NCBI RefSeq assembly: GCF_001854125.1
Contig: NZ_CP017715.1
Span: 3,224,001-3,288,000 of the forward strand
Length of the DNA: 64,000 bases
Direction of reading: 5' to 3'
From: Marinobacter salinus
GTDB taxonomy: Bacteria; Pseudomonadota; Gammaproteobacteria; Pseudomonadales; Oleiphilaceae
Positions within the stretch are counted from its first letter, which is position 1. The number at the start of each line of letters is the position of its first letter. Below, in pieces: positions 35,173 to 44,138 of this stretch. A model generated the notes under the pieces. It was not told the origin of the DNA. It worked only from the letters and a program-made list of their open reading frames with translations, and did not search any database. The position numbers and the translations under genes are program-made.

Positions 35173-37422
35173 CTAAAACCACCAGCCGGGTAACAGATTC
35201 CGAACCGGTGGCTTGAGAAAACGGTCGTCAATCAGCCAGATCACCCCTTGATCCTCCGGCGTCCGAATCACCCGGCCAGCCGCCTGGGCCACTTTTTGCA
35301 GGCCCGGAATCAGGTAGGTGTAGTCATATCCCGCACCAAATCGTTGCTGCAGTCGCTCCTTGAGAATCTCATGCCAAGGGTCAAACGGTGGCAGGCCGAG
35401 GGTGGCGACAAAGGCTCCGATCAACTGGTCCCCAGGCAGGTCGATGCCTTCACTGAATACCCCACCCAGAACCGCGAACGCCACGCTGCCGCGACCTTCC
35501 CGGAACTCCGCCAGAAACGTGGCGCGTTGCTGTGGGCTCATACCCGGCTGTTGGGACCGTTGCGGAACATCCGGCGCTTCCCGGGCAAGCGCCTCACTGA
35601 CATCATTCAGGTATTTGAAACTGCTGAAAAACGCCAGATAGTGGCCGGGCCGCTGCCGGTACTGCTGTGCGACCAGCTCGGCAATGGGTTCAGCCGACGC
35701 CTGCCGGTGTGCCTGGCGGGTACTGATCCCGGGCGTGAAATGCACCTGTAGCTGATCTGCCGTGAACGGGCTGGGCAGAGAGATAAAGCGGCTGTCTTCG
35801 GGCAGGCCCAGCAGATCCCGATAATAGATCCCGGGGCTCAGGGTTGCTGAGAACAGCAGCACCGAGTGCGCCACCTCAAACCGTTCCCGCAAGAAGTCCG
35901 CCGGTATCAGGTTCTGGATAGTCAGGCTGGCCCGGCCCCGGCCGGCCCGCTGGAACTCACACAGGGAGTGATCCCCGAAGGACTCCGCCAGCCTCATGAA
36001 GGCCACGCTCTCGAACAGCAGTTCCTGAAGCGCCAGGTCCGGTGGATTGTCGGCCAGGTAATCGGTCAGGCTGGAAACCATCGCCTGCAGGGCGCCAAGC
36101 AGCTGGGCGGGCAGAGACTCGAGAAACACAGGTTTTTCGTGATCGGCCTGGTGATCCCGAATCAGGCTCTGCCACGACCGGGCTGCGCGGTCGATCGACG
36201 ACTTCAGCGGCTTGGGTGCTGTTTTCTTGGTCCTCAGCAGTCGTTGCTGATCCAGCCGAACGGAATACATGCCCCGGCCCCGGTCTACCAGGTTGTGGGC
36301 TTCATCCACCAATACACTGACCTTCCAGTTATTCTGGCGGGTCAGACCATGGAGCAGGGCAGACTGGTCGAACAGCCGGTTCACATCACCGATCACCACA
36401 TCGCTCCAACGAGCCATTTCCTGGGCCAGAAAATAGGGGCAGATGTCGTGACCGGCAGCGATTTTCGCGAGGGTGTCCTGATTCAGGATACCCTCGGTCC
36501 GCGCTGCTTCGGCCCGGGCGTCCGGTAACCGGTCGAAGAAGCCTTTCGCCAGAGGGCAAGAGTCACCATGGCAGGCCTTGTCCGGATGTTCACAGGCGTC
36601 GTTTTTCGACACCAGTTCCAGGGTTCTCAGGGGCCAGTTCGGGACAGTCTGGGCCAATCGCAGCCGCGTCACCGCATCCATGGCCAGCTGGCGCGCCGTG
36701 TTTCGGCAGGTAAGGTAGAAAAGCCGGTCCTGCCTGGCCGACGGCATCGCCATTAACGCCGGGAACAGGGTGCCCAGGGTTTTGCCCAGACCCGTCGGAG
36801 CCTCGAGCAGCAGGGTGCCCGATTTCATCGCATTCTTGTAAACGGTCTCGGCCAGTTGACGCTGTCTGGGTCGGAATTCAGGGAAGGGAAACGTAAGGCC
36901 GGCAAGCAGGGCATCCCGTTGCTCCCGGTGGTGCGCTTCCTGTTCGGCCCAGGCCTTGTAGAGGCCACACAGGTTTTCCAGTTCCTGCCAGAGTTCCCCG
37001 GCGCTGGCGGTTTCCACCACCGGCGTTTCCTTGTCCTTGCCGGTGTCGTAATAAATCAGCGCCAGTTCCAGCTTTTTCCGACTTTCCTGCCGGCACAGCA
37101 GGGCACCGTAGGCCCTCAACTGGGCCCGGTGGAGCGCCCGCTGATGCTCTCGAATGCGGGACAGATCACCTCGGTGGGTCTTGATTTCTTCCAGCCGGCC
37201 ACGATGTGGATTATAGACGTCGGCTCGCCCTGAAAGCTCCAACCCCAAACATTCACCAGTAAGTAAATACTCGCTTTTATAGCCATAGCCGCGCCGGGAC
37301 TGGATTGCCTGATGGCCGGTGATGCCCTCCTCGGCACTGGGTGCCGGCGTATAACGGAAATCCAGATCGCCTTCGCGGGCGGCAAACTCACAAAGGGTGC
37401 GGACGGCTACCTTCACCGTCAT
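35173..37422 (-). CDS. PD-(D/E)XK nuclease / Fe-S SF2 helicase fusion (XPD/DinG-like)
   Basis: The protein has 749 residues. The N-terminal region (about 1-170) has a RecB/Cas4-like nuclease core (SGRADVYNPHRGRLEEIKTH with D and ExK, then RAQLRAYGALL). The rest is a DEAD_2-type helicase with Walker A EAPTGLGKT and DEAH (VDEAHN). Four cysteines for an Fe-S cluster lie between CEHPDKACHGDSCPL and DICPYFL. The C-terminal helicase lobe ends QAAGRVIRTPEDQGVIWLID. It is predicted to be a 5'-3' DNA helicase with endo/exonuclease ability. Its ATG overlaps the stop of the FAN1-like gene upstream, which points to joint work on crosslinked or structured DNA. The pathway is inferred. Confidence 0.88.
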   Translation of the reverse strand: MTVKVAVRTLCEFAAREGDLDFRYTPAPSAEEGITGHQAIQSRRGYGYKSEYLLTGECLGLELSGRADVYNPHRGRLEEIKTHRGDLSRIREHQRALHRAQLRAYGALLCRQESRKKLELALIYYDTGKDKETPVVETASAGELWQELENLCGLYKAWAEQEAHHREQRDALLAGLTFPFPEFRPRQRQLAETVYKNAMKSGTLLLEAPTGLGKTLGTLFPALMAMPSARQDRLFYLTCRNTARQLAMDAVTRLRLAQTVPNWPLRTLELVSKNDACEHPDKACHGDSCPLAKGFFDRLPDARAEAARTEGILNQDTLAKIAAGHDICPYFLAQEMARWSDVVIGDVNRLFDQSALLHGLTRQNNWKVSVLVDEAHNLVDRGRGMYSVRLDQQRLLRTKKTAPKPLKSSIDRAARSWQSLIRDHQADHEKPVFLESLPAQLLGALQAMVSSLTDYLADNPPDLALQELLFESVAFMRLAESFGDHSLCEFQRAGRGRASLTIQNLIPADFLRERFEVAHSVLLFSATLSPGIYYRDLLGLPEDSRFISLPSPFTADQLQVHFTPGISTRQAHRQASAEPIAELVAQQYRQRPGHYLAFFSSFKYLNDVSEALAREAPDVPQRSQQPGMSPQQRATFLAEFREGRGSVAFAVLGGVFSEGIDLPGDQLIGAFVATLGLPPFDPWHEILKERLQQRFGAGYDYTYLIPGLQKVAQAAGRVIRTPEDQGVIWLIDDRFLKPPVRNLLPGWWF

Positions 37423-39128
37423 TCCATCACCCTATTGCCCAGCCAGCGGACATAGCACACACTCGCGGAAATTCCCTCACCCGCGAAAAATTCAAGCCAG
37501 CGCATCTGGTGATCCTGCAACCGATCCCCCGGACCCTTAACTTCGATCATCTCGTAACGTTTATCAGGGGTAGTATTGCCGGGAAAAAACCGGATCAGAT
37601 CAGGAAAGCCGCTGCGATGCTCCCGGATATTCAGCATCAGGCGCCGGAACAGGCACTCGAGATCCTCCGCGGGAATGCAGTCCAACGCCAGATTTAGCAG
37701 CTCTTCATTGATCACCGGCCAGGTCACGAAGGGGTTGGTAGTGTCCTGCTTTGCCAGATAATTTGCCAGGATACGGTGCCGGTAACTGCCGTCATGAAGG
37801 CGGGTAATACACTGGTCAAAAGATGCCTGGCGACGGCCCACGAAATCCTCCCGGGTCAGATCAGCCGGCCCCACATGAAACGGATGGAAGAAGGCCCCCG
37901 GCACAGACTCAAAGATGGTCTGCCAGCAGAGCAGCCCGAACAGACCATTGATGAGGGTATTCTCTACATAAAAGACCGGGGCATCATCCTGCCACAGGTG
38001 CTGTTGTACGGCGAATTCAACCGAGCCCAGCGCTGGTTTTGGCAGAGTCAGTGTGAATTCCTGGATTGAGGGGTGCGCGGAAGTGGGCGGCATCGGCTTG
38101 CCGAGCCTGCTCGCCAGACGTTTCAGGATACGAGCCAGGCCCTGGGCCTCGGCATCGCTCAGTGGCTGCGCCTGCCACCGGGCGGCGATGGTCCAGGCTT
38201 CCCGGTGACGTTTCATCCGCTCCAGCAGCCGGAGCTGTTTCAGTCGTGCTTCCCGATGGCCACTGGCACCAAACGCCTGCAACGCCAGCTCCCGGTCGCC
38301 CTGCCGTTCAGCCTGACGACCCAGCTCCAGCAACAAACGGTCGCGGCGACTGGTCAGCCAGGCGTTGTCCGAAGGCGCCGGCACTTCCGGCCAGACTTCA
38401 CGGGCGGGTACACCCTCATCCAGCCATTCCCGGCATTGATGCATGGCGAGATACAGGTCCACCTCCGTGCGACTCTGAAAAGCCCGGGAATCCGGGGTGA
38501 AGGTCACTGGTTCATAGCGTTGGTGCCCCAGCTCCACCAGAACGAAATCGGACCAGCTTTGGCGGAGATTGCCAAAGAACATCAAACGGACCCGGTCAAA
38601 CAGCGCCATGTGGTTGATGCAGACAACAGGGGGCATCTGCTTGCCCAGCCAGTCCGCCAGCGGGCAGACATCCGGGAAGGAGGGCCGCAACGCCTCCAGC
38701 ATGCGCCCCTTCGGAAGCGTTTTGGGCCATCCCGCATCATGCAGCGCCCCTGCAAACACCGGGCGCAACTCACCCAGCGTGTAGAGGCGAAACAGTTGAT
38801 CGATGGTGAGTACAGGGCTGGTATCCAGCCAGTTGCCGGCAACCAGTTCTTCAAGAGCCTCGGACTCCGGTACGCCAAGTTCCGGATAATGCAGTTTCTC
38901 GGCACGAAACAGCTCACCCGTGCGCATTACCATCCGGGTCAGCAGCGCCCGGGCGGGCACGGAAAGCTCCCGGAATGCACTGAGTCGATCCTGCTCCTCC
39001 CCGGTCAGCAAATCAGCGTGGTGACTCTGCACCCAACCAATCACGGTTTCCATGTTTTCGAGGTAATACAGCGGATTGTCGAGATCCGCCGTACCCGGCC
39101 TGGTGTCCTTCGGACTCTGTAATGCCAT
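37419..39128 (-). CDS. FAN1-like VRR-NUC domain nuclease
   Basis: The protein has 569 residues from ATG 39128 (MALQSPKDTRPGTADLDNPL). A longer frame reaches 39242 but lacks a good ribosome site. The bulk (about 1-430) is the helical SAP-TPR-like region of bacterial FAN1. The C-terminus is a VRR-NUC nuclease with RSGFPDLIRF and IEVKGPGDRLQDHQMRWL, the PD-(D/E)XK catalytic residues. Bacterial FAN1 homologues cut 5' flap and crosslink-related DNA. The overlapping downstream helicase resembles FANCJ/XPD enzymes, so the pair looks like a compact interstrand crosslink repair module. It is divergent from folM. Confidence 0.87.
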   Translation of the reverse strand: MALQSPKDTRPGTADLDNPLYYLENMETVIGWVQSHHADLLTGEEQDRLSAFRELSVPARALLTRMVMRTGELFRAEKLHYPELGVPESEALEELVAGNWLDTSPVLTIDQLFRLYTLGELRPVFAGALHDAGWPKTLPKGRMLEALRPSFPDVCPLADWLGKQMPPVVCINHMALFDRVRLMFFGNLRQSWSDFVLVELGHQRYEPVTFTPDSRAFQSRTEVDLYLAMHQCREWLDEGVPAREVWPEVPAPSDNAWLTSRRDRLLLELGRQAERQGDRELALQAFGASGHREARLKQLRLLERMKRHREAWTIAARWQAQPLSDAEAQGLARILKRLASRLGKPMPPTSAHPSIQEFTLTLPKPALGSVEFAVQQHLWQDDAPVFYVENTLINGLFGLLCWQTIFESVPGAFFHPFHVGPADLTREDFVGRRQASFDQCITRLHDGSYRHRILANYLAKQDTTNPFVTWPVINEELLNLALDCIPAEDLECLFRRLMLNIREHRSGFPDLIRFFPGNTTPDKRYEMIEVKGPGDRLQDHQMRWLEFFAGEGISASVCYVRWLGNRVME

Positions 39129-39232
39129 AACCTGGTTCAGTTCTCCAGTAAGTGGTTCCGGGTTTGAAGCAGTCGCACTGACCCGGGAGCGCGGTGCTGT
39201 CGTATCGACATGTTCGATTACAGGAGAAGCCC

Positions 39233-39940
39233 ATGACCGCACCCATTCTGATTACCGGCGCCGGCCAGCGTATCGGTCTGGCCTTTGCCCAAGCCTGTCT
39301 TGCAAAAGGCCAGCCCGTCATTGCCACCTATCGCACTTACCGTCCGGCAGTCGATGCGCTGCAGAAAGCGGGCGCCGACTGCATTTATGCCGATTTTGCC
39401 ACGGACGCAGGCATCAATGCGTTCATTGCCACTCTCACGAAAAAAACCGATTGCCTCAGAGCCATTGTTCACAATGCGTCGGACTGGATGCCCGAAAGTG
39501 ATGACACGGATCCGACCGATGTCATGAACGCCATGCTGCATGTTCATGTCATGGCTCCTTACCGCATCAACCTGGCCTGTCGGGGTTTACTGGAGAACGG
39601 CAACACACCAACAGACATTATCCACATGACCGACTATGTGGTCGAAAAAGGCAGCGCAAAGCACATCGCTTACGCTGCCAGCAAGGCGGCTTTGACAAAC
39701 CTGACGCTGTCCTTTTCACGATTGCTGGCACCGCGGGTCAAAGTGAACAGCGTTGCCCCCTCTTTGATCATGTTCAATAAGAACGACGACGTAGCCTATC
39801 GGGAAAAGACACTGAAAAAGTCTCTGATGGGAATTGAACCGGGTGTGGATGTGGCGGTGCAAACACTCCTGTTCGTGCTAGACAATCCGTATATCACAGG
39901 TCGAACGCTGTCACTGGACGGAGGCCGTCACCTGATGTGA
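39233..39940 (+). CDS. folM: Dihydromonapterin reductase (SDR family)
   Basis: The short-chain dehydrogenase has 235 residues. ATG 39233 is chosen because AGGAGAAGCCC lies just before it. The NADPH loop is ITGAGQRIGLAFAQ, with NAS (VHNASDW) and the active-site YAASK following. It fits FolM, which reduces dihydromonapterin to tetrahydromonapterin and can act as an alternative dihydrofolate reductase. The GGRHL end is typical. No folX or phenylalanine hydroxylase gene is adjacent. It is convergent with the DUF4864 gene (six bases between the stops). Confidence 0.85.
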   Translation: MTAPILITGAGQRIGLAFAQACLAKGQPVIATYRTYRPAVDALQKAGADCIYADFATDAGINAFIATLTKKTDCLRAIVHNASDWMPESDDTDPTDVMNAMLHVHVMAPYRINLACRGLLENGNTPTDIIHMTDYVVEKGSAKHIAYAASKAALTNLTLSFSRLLAPRVKVNSVAPSLIMFNKNDDVAYREKTLKKSLMGIEPGVDVAVQTLLFVLDNPYITGRTLSLDGGRHLM

Positions 39941-39946
39941 CGGGGG

Positions 39947-40390
39947 TCAAATGCCAACCTCTGAGGGATACAGTTGCACGCCGGCAACCTTCCAGGAACC
40001 ATCCACCGACACCATTCGGTAATAGGCATCCCAGCGTTTACCGTCCGGTCCCTGCAGCTTCACAACCTGGATTTCGAATGTGCCATGCGGAACCCGCTCA
40101 TCGAACTCAATGGCCGTAGCCTGATGAACCGCGGGGTAGGCCTGTCGTACCATATCAATGAACACGTCTGACGAACCAAATCGTCGCTTAATCCCTTCAG
40201 AAGCAAACGCCCAGGCCGCCTCCGGCTCATTGTTGGCGAACGCTTCAATCTGCATCAGGATCGTTTCCCGGATTTCCTGGTCGGTGTCATCTGCCAGAGG
40301 CTGCGTCGGCCAGAGCAGCAGCAAGGACGCCGAGAGACTGATGACCAAAGACGCGGGGAGTACCCACGCTCTCAAAACCGTTGCAACCAT
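39947..40390 (-). CDS. DUF4864 domain secreted or membrane-anchored protein
   Basis: The protein has 147 residues from ATG 40390, with GGAGGG seven bases upstream. An N-terminal hydrophobic segment (about 8-30) is a signal peptide or anchor, followed by a DUF4864 domain (ETILMQIEAFANNEPEAAW, RRFGSSDVFIDMVR, and AYYRMVSVDGSWKVAGVQL). The domain belongs to the NTF2-like superfamily by overall shape, and its role is unknown. It is divergent from recC, and the gap holds a GTTACC-N6-GGTAAC inverted repeat. Confidence 0.8.
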   Translation of the reverse strand: MVATVLRAWVLPASLVISLSASLLLLWPTQPLADDTDQEIRETILMQIEAFANNEPEAAWAFASEGIKRRFGSSDVFIDMVRQAYPAVHQATAIEFDERVPHGTFEIQVVKLQGPDGKRWDAYYRMVSVDGSWKVAGVQLYPSEVGI

Positions 40391-40484
40391 GTCGCGACCC
40401 TCCTGTTCATATTTTAAACAATACGGCACGGGCGGGCCGCTGGATTCTGTTAACGCCCCTTTCCGATGTAAAAGGTCCGATTTT

Positions 40485-40502
40485 GTTACCAGTTACGGTA
40501 AC
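40485..40502. promoter_or_regulatory. GTTACC-N6-GGTAAC inverted repeat upstream of recC
   Basis: Perfect six-base arms with a six-base spacer lie 42 bases before the recC ATG and about 95 before the divergent DUF4864 start. It is a possible operator for either gene. No known regulator is recognised. Confidence 0.35.
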
Positions 40503-40544
40503 CTGACGAATCGGGAATAAACTTATCACGCGACAAGGATCTCC

Positions 40545-43500
40545 ATGGCCGACCATTCCGCCATTGAACCGGGCTTTCACGCCATTCATGCCAATCATCT
40601 GGAAGACCTGCGCCGCGCCGTGGTTTTTATCTGTCAGCAAACGCCTCTGCCGCCGCTGGAGAACGAAACCTTTCTGGTGCAGAGCAACGGCATTGCCCAG
40701 TGGCTGAAACTGGCACTGGCAGAGAAACGGTCCGAAGACGGCAACGCTGGTGGCCTCGGCATTGCTGCCGGTATGGATTTTCTGTTCCCTGCGCGGTTTA
40801 TCTGGCAGGCCTACCGGGCCGTGTTGCCGGCCGGAGAGGTGCCGGAACAATCCCCCTTCGACAAGCGCCGGCTGGTGTGGCGGCTTTACCGGCTACTGCC
40901 GGAGCTGGTCAGCCAGGATGACGTGTTTACCCCCCTTGCCCGATTCCTTGACGGCACCGACCCTGACCTTCGGGATTTCCAGCTGGCCGAAAAGGTCGCA
41001 GACCTGTTTGACCAGTATCAGGTGTTCCGGGCCGACTGGCTCAGCGCCTGGGAGCAGGGCCGCGATGTGGTGATTAGCGCCCGCAATGAGGAACGGCCGC
41101 TGAACGAAGAGCGACGCTGGCAGCCGGTCCTGTGGCGGCGATTGGTGGAAGACATCGGCGTCGACGCCCACACCAGTCGCTCACGGATTCACACCCGGTT
41201 CATGACGGTGGGCAAAACACTGACAGTGCCGACCGACCCCGCCCGGCTGCCCCGGCGCATTGTGGTGTTCGGCGTATCGTCGCTGCCCCGACAAGCTCTG
41301 GAAGCGCTCTACGTTCTGAGCCGGTTCAGTCAGGTGGTACTGTGCGTCCACAACCCCTGTCAGTTTTACTGGGCCGACATTATCAGTGACAGGGACCTGC
41401 TCAGGGCCGAGCGCAAGCGAGGTGTCGCCCACCCGACGCTGTCGCAAATGGGCGATCCGGACCAGCTGCACCAACACGCCAATCCGCTGCTGGCCGCCTG
41501 GGGCAAGCAGGGCCGGGACTATATCCGGCTGCTGGATGAATTTGATAACCCGGACGAGTACCGCGGCCATTTCCAGACCCCGGATCAGAAAATCGACATC
41601 TTCTCGGAACACGGCCATGCGGGAGCACCCTGCCTGTTGCACCAGCTTCAGAACGACATCTACAACCTGACGCCGTTGCAGGATATTCGCGACGAGCAGC
41701 GACGGGTTGCTCTCGAACAGGATCACTCCCTGGTTTTTCATGACGCCCACAGCCCACAGCGGGAAGTGGAAATCCTGCATGATCAACTGCTCGCCGCTTT
41801 TAACGCGGACCCGACCCTCCGGCCACGGGATGTCATTGTCATGATGCCAGACATCAACGTCTACGCACCGCACATTCAGGCCGTGTTCGGGCGCTACCAG
41901 CCCGGTCGCCGGCGCCACATCCCGTTCACCATCTCGGATCAGGGTCAGCGCCATCACGAGCCTGTTCTGATCGCGCTGGAAACGCTGATGTCTCTGCCGC
42001 GGAGCCGGTTTGCGGTGAGCGAGATCATCAGCCTGCTGGAGGTTCCGGGTATCCGGGAGCGTTTCGGCATCACCGAGGATGAGATTCCCCTGGCCCGACG
42101 CTGGGTTGAGGGGGCGAATATTCGCTGGGGCCTGCACGGCCAGCACCGGGAAAGCCTGGAATTGCCCGCGAGCCTTGAACGAAATACCTGGCAGGCGGGC
42201 CTGCGCGCCATGTTACTGGGGTACGGTATGGGCGACGACGAACCCTGGGCCGGAATCGAACCCTATGGCGAAATCGGAGGCCTGCAAGCCAGCCTGGCTG
42301 GCCGGCTGAACGACTTCATCCACAAACTGGAACAGCTCTGGCTGGCACTGCAGTCACCGCGTTCGCCGGCAGGGTGGGAAGCCCTGTTCTCCGACATGCT
42401 GGAACAGTTTTTCGACAGGGTAGAGGGCACGGACCTGCTGTTGCTGAATCGCTTCCGACGTCAGCTTGAGCAATGGCTGGACGATGCTCTGGCCGCAGGC
42501 CTGGACACGCAGCTCTTACCCCTGAATATCGTCAAGGACGTGTTGCTGGATGGCCTCGACGAGGGCGGCCTGAACCAGCGCTTCCTGGCCGGTAAAGTGA
42601 ATTTCGCCACCCTCATGCCAATGCGGGCCATTCCGTTCCGCAAAGTCTGTCTGCTGGGTATGAACGACGGCGACTACCCGCGTTCACGGCCGCCGGTGGA
42701 TTTTGATCTGATGGCAGAGGATTATCGTCCCGGCGATCGCTCCCGCCGGGAAGACGACCGTTACCTGTTTCTGGAGGCCCTGTTGTCGGCCCGGGAACAG
42801 CTGTATATCAGCTGGGTCGGCCGCAGTATCCGGGACGACTCCGAGCGACCGCCGTCGGTCCTGGTAGCTCAGCTTCAGGATCATCTCGACAGCCTGTGGC
42901 GGTTGCCCGAAAACCCCGACAGACCGGTGACCCAAGCCCTGACCACCCAACACCCCCTCCAGCCGTTCAGTCGGGACTACTTCCCCCGGGCCAACGGCAT
43001 GGAAGCGGGTGAAGACACCCTGCCGAAACCCCTGAGCTCGGTACTGCAGGCACGTAATCTGTTTACCTATGAACGCGAGTGGCGGCTCGCCCACAACCGC
43101 GAATCGGTAGCGCGGGAACAGGAGGCCCTGCCGTATCTTGAACCGGAAGAGCCGGTCGCCCTCAACGATCTGGCGCAATTTCTGAAAAAACCCATCGACA
43201 CTTTTTACCAGCGCCGGTTGCAGGTTCGGTTTGAGGCGGTCGAAGACGACGATACCGATAACGAGAATTTCGACCTGAATGGCCTGGACCGTTGGCGTCT
43301 GGATAACGAACTGATCCAGGACAGCCTGTTGAAAGCGGGGTCCGAAGAAGACCTACAAGAACGTCTTGAGAGCACTCTCGACCGGATGGCCCGCCGCGGC
43401 GACCTGGGTATGGGTGTGACCGAACAGCGACTGCGGACCGAACTGGCTGGCCGGTTGCCGGATCTGTTTCAACGCTACCGCGACTCGGTAAATCAATGGC

Positions 43501-44138
43501 CGGAAGCTGTCGTCGAGCCCTTGGCCTTTGATTACCGGTTCAAAAGCGCGACAGGGTCTGTGGAAGTGCTGGACCTGATCGATAACCTTCGCGGCAATCC
43601 CGACGGGCATCTGTGCCGCCTGGTGGTGGCAGGCTCGAGCCTGCTGACCGGCTCCGGCTCCAGCAAGAGAGTCCGCTACGCCAACCTGATGCGGGACTGG
43701 GTGATTCACCTGGCCGGCCAGCTCACTGAACGGCCTTTTGAAACCCTTATCCTCGGCAAGGAGGAAGGCCGGAAGTTCCGTTTCGAGCCGCTACCACCGG
43801 ATCTGGCCAAGGCCCAGCTGGATGCCATTCTCGCCCGCTGGATGGACGCCACCACACGCGCCCTGCCACTGCACTGCGAGGCGGGCTTTGCGTGGATTTA
43901 CAGCTTCTACCAGAGTAAGAAATTTCTGGGGGATCATGAGCGTGCAATCAGCGATTCTGAACAGGCCTTCAGCCACGCCCTGGACCGGGACACCGGCTAT
44001 CTGCGCGGCACCTATGAAACGGCCGAACTTCTGCTGGCCAGTGGCGAGTTCGAGGCCCTGGTGCACGAACTGTATGTCCCCTTATGGGAAGCGGAGCAGG
44101 GCAAATCGGCGGCCGGACAGATCGAGGGACACCTATGA
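40545..44138 (+). CDS. recC: Exodeoxyribonuclease V subunit gamma (RecC)
   Basis: The protein has 1197 residues, normal for RecC. It begins near GFHAIHANHLEDLRRAVVF and contains the dead helicase/nuclease-like modules of the family (ENETFLVQSNGIAQWLKLAL, GMNDGDYPRSRPPVDFDLM). In RecBCD it scans the DNA and recognises the recombination hotspot Chi. AAGGATCTCC precedes the ATG. Its TGA overlaps the recB ATG, and the recC-recB-recD order with overlaps gives equimolar subunits. The E. coli ptrA gene between recC and recB is absent. Confidence 0.97.
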   Translation: MADHSAIEPGFHAIHANHLEDLRRAVVFICQQTPLPPLENETFLVQSNGIAQWLKLALAEKRSEDGNAGGLGIAAGMDFLFPARFIWQAYRAVLPAGEVPEQSPFDKRRLVWRLYRLLPELVSQDDVFTPLARFLDGTDPDLRDFQLAEKVADLFDQYQVFRADWLSAWEQGRDVVISARNEERPLNEERRWQPVLWRRLVEDIGVDAHTSRSRIHTRFMTVGKTLTVPTDPARLPRRIVVFGVSSLPRQALEALYVLSRFSQVVLCVHNPCQFYWADIISDRDLLRAERKRGVAHPTLSQMGDPDQLHQHANPLLAAWGKQGRDYIRLLDEFDNPDEYRGHFQTPDQKIDIFSEHGHAGAPCLLHQLQNDIYNLTPLQDIRDEQRRVALEQDHSLVFHDAHSPQREVEILHDQLLAAFNADPTLRPRDVIVMMPDINVYAPHIQAVFGRYQPGRRRHIPFTISDQGQRHHEPVLIALETLMSLPRSRFAVSEIISLLEVPGIRERFGITEDEIPLARRWVEGANIRWGLHGQHRESLELPASLERNTWQAGLRAMLLGYGMGDDEPWAGIEPYGEIGGLQASLAGRLNDFIHKLEQLWLALQSPRSPAGWEALFSDMLEQFFDRVEGTDLLLLNRFRRQLEQWLDDALAAGLDTQLLPLNIVKDVLLDGLDEGGLNQRFLAGKVNFATLMPMRAIPFRKVCLLGMNDGDYPRSRPPVDFDLMAEDYRPGDRSRREDDRYLFLEALLSAREQLYISWVGRSIRDDSERPPSVLVAQLQDHLDSLWRLPENPDRPVTQALTTQHPLQPFSRDYFPRANGMEAGEDTLPKPLSSVLQARNLFTYEREWRLAHNRESVAREQEALPYLEPEEPVALNDLAQFLKKPIDTFYQRRLQVRFEAVEDDDTDNENFDLNGLDRWRLDNELIQDSLLKAGSEEDLQERLESTLDRMARRGDLGMGVTEQRLRTELAGRLPDLFQRYRDSVNQWPEAVVEPLAFDYRFKSATGSVEVLDLIDNLRGNPDGHLCRLVVAGSSLLTGSGSSKRVRYANLMRDWVIHLAGQLTERPFETLILGKEEGRKFRFEPLPPDLAKAQLDAILARWMDATTRALPLHCEAGFAWIYSFYQSKKFLGDHERAISDSEQAFSHALDRDTGYLRGTYETAELLLASGEFEALVHELYVPLWEAEQGKSAAGQIEGHL

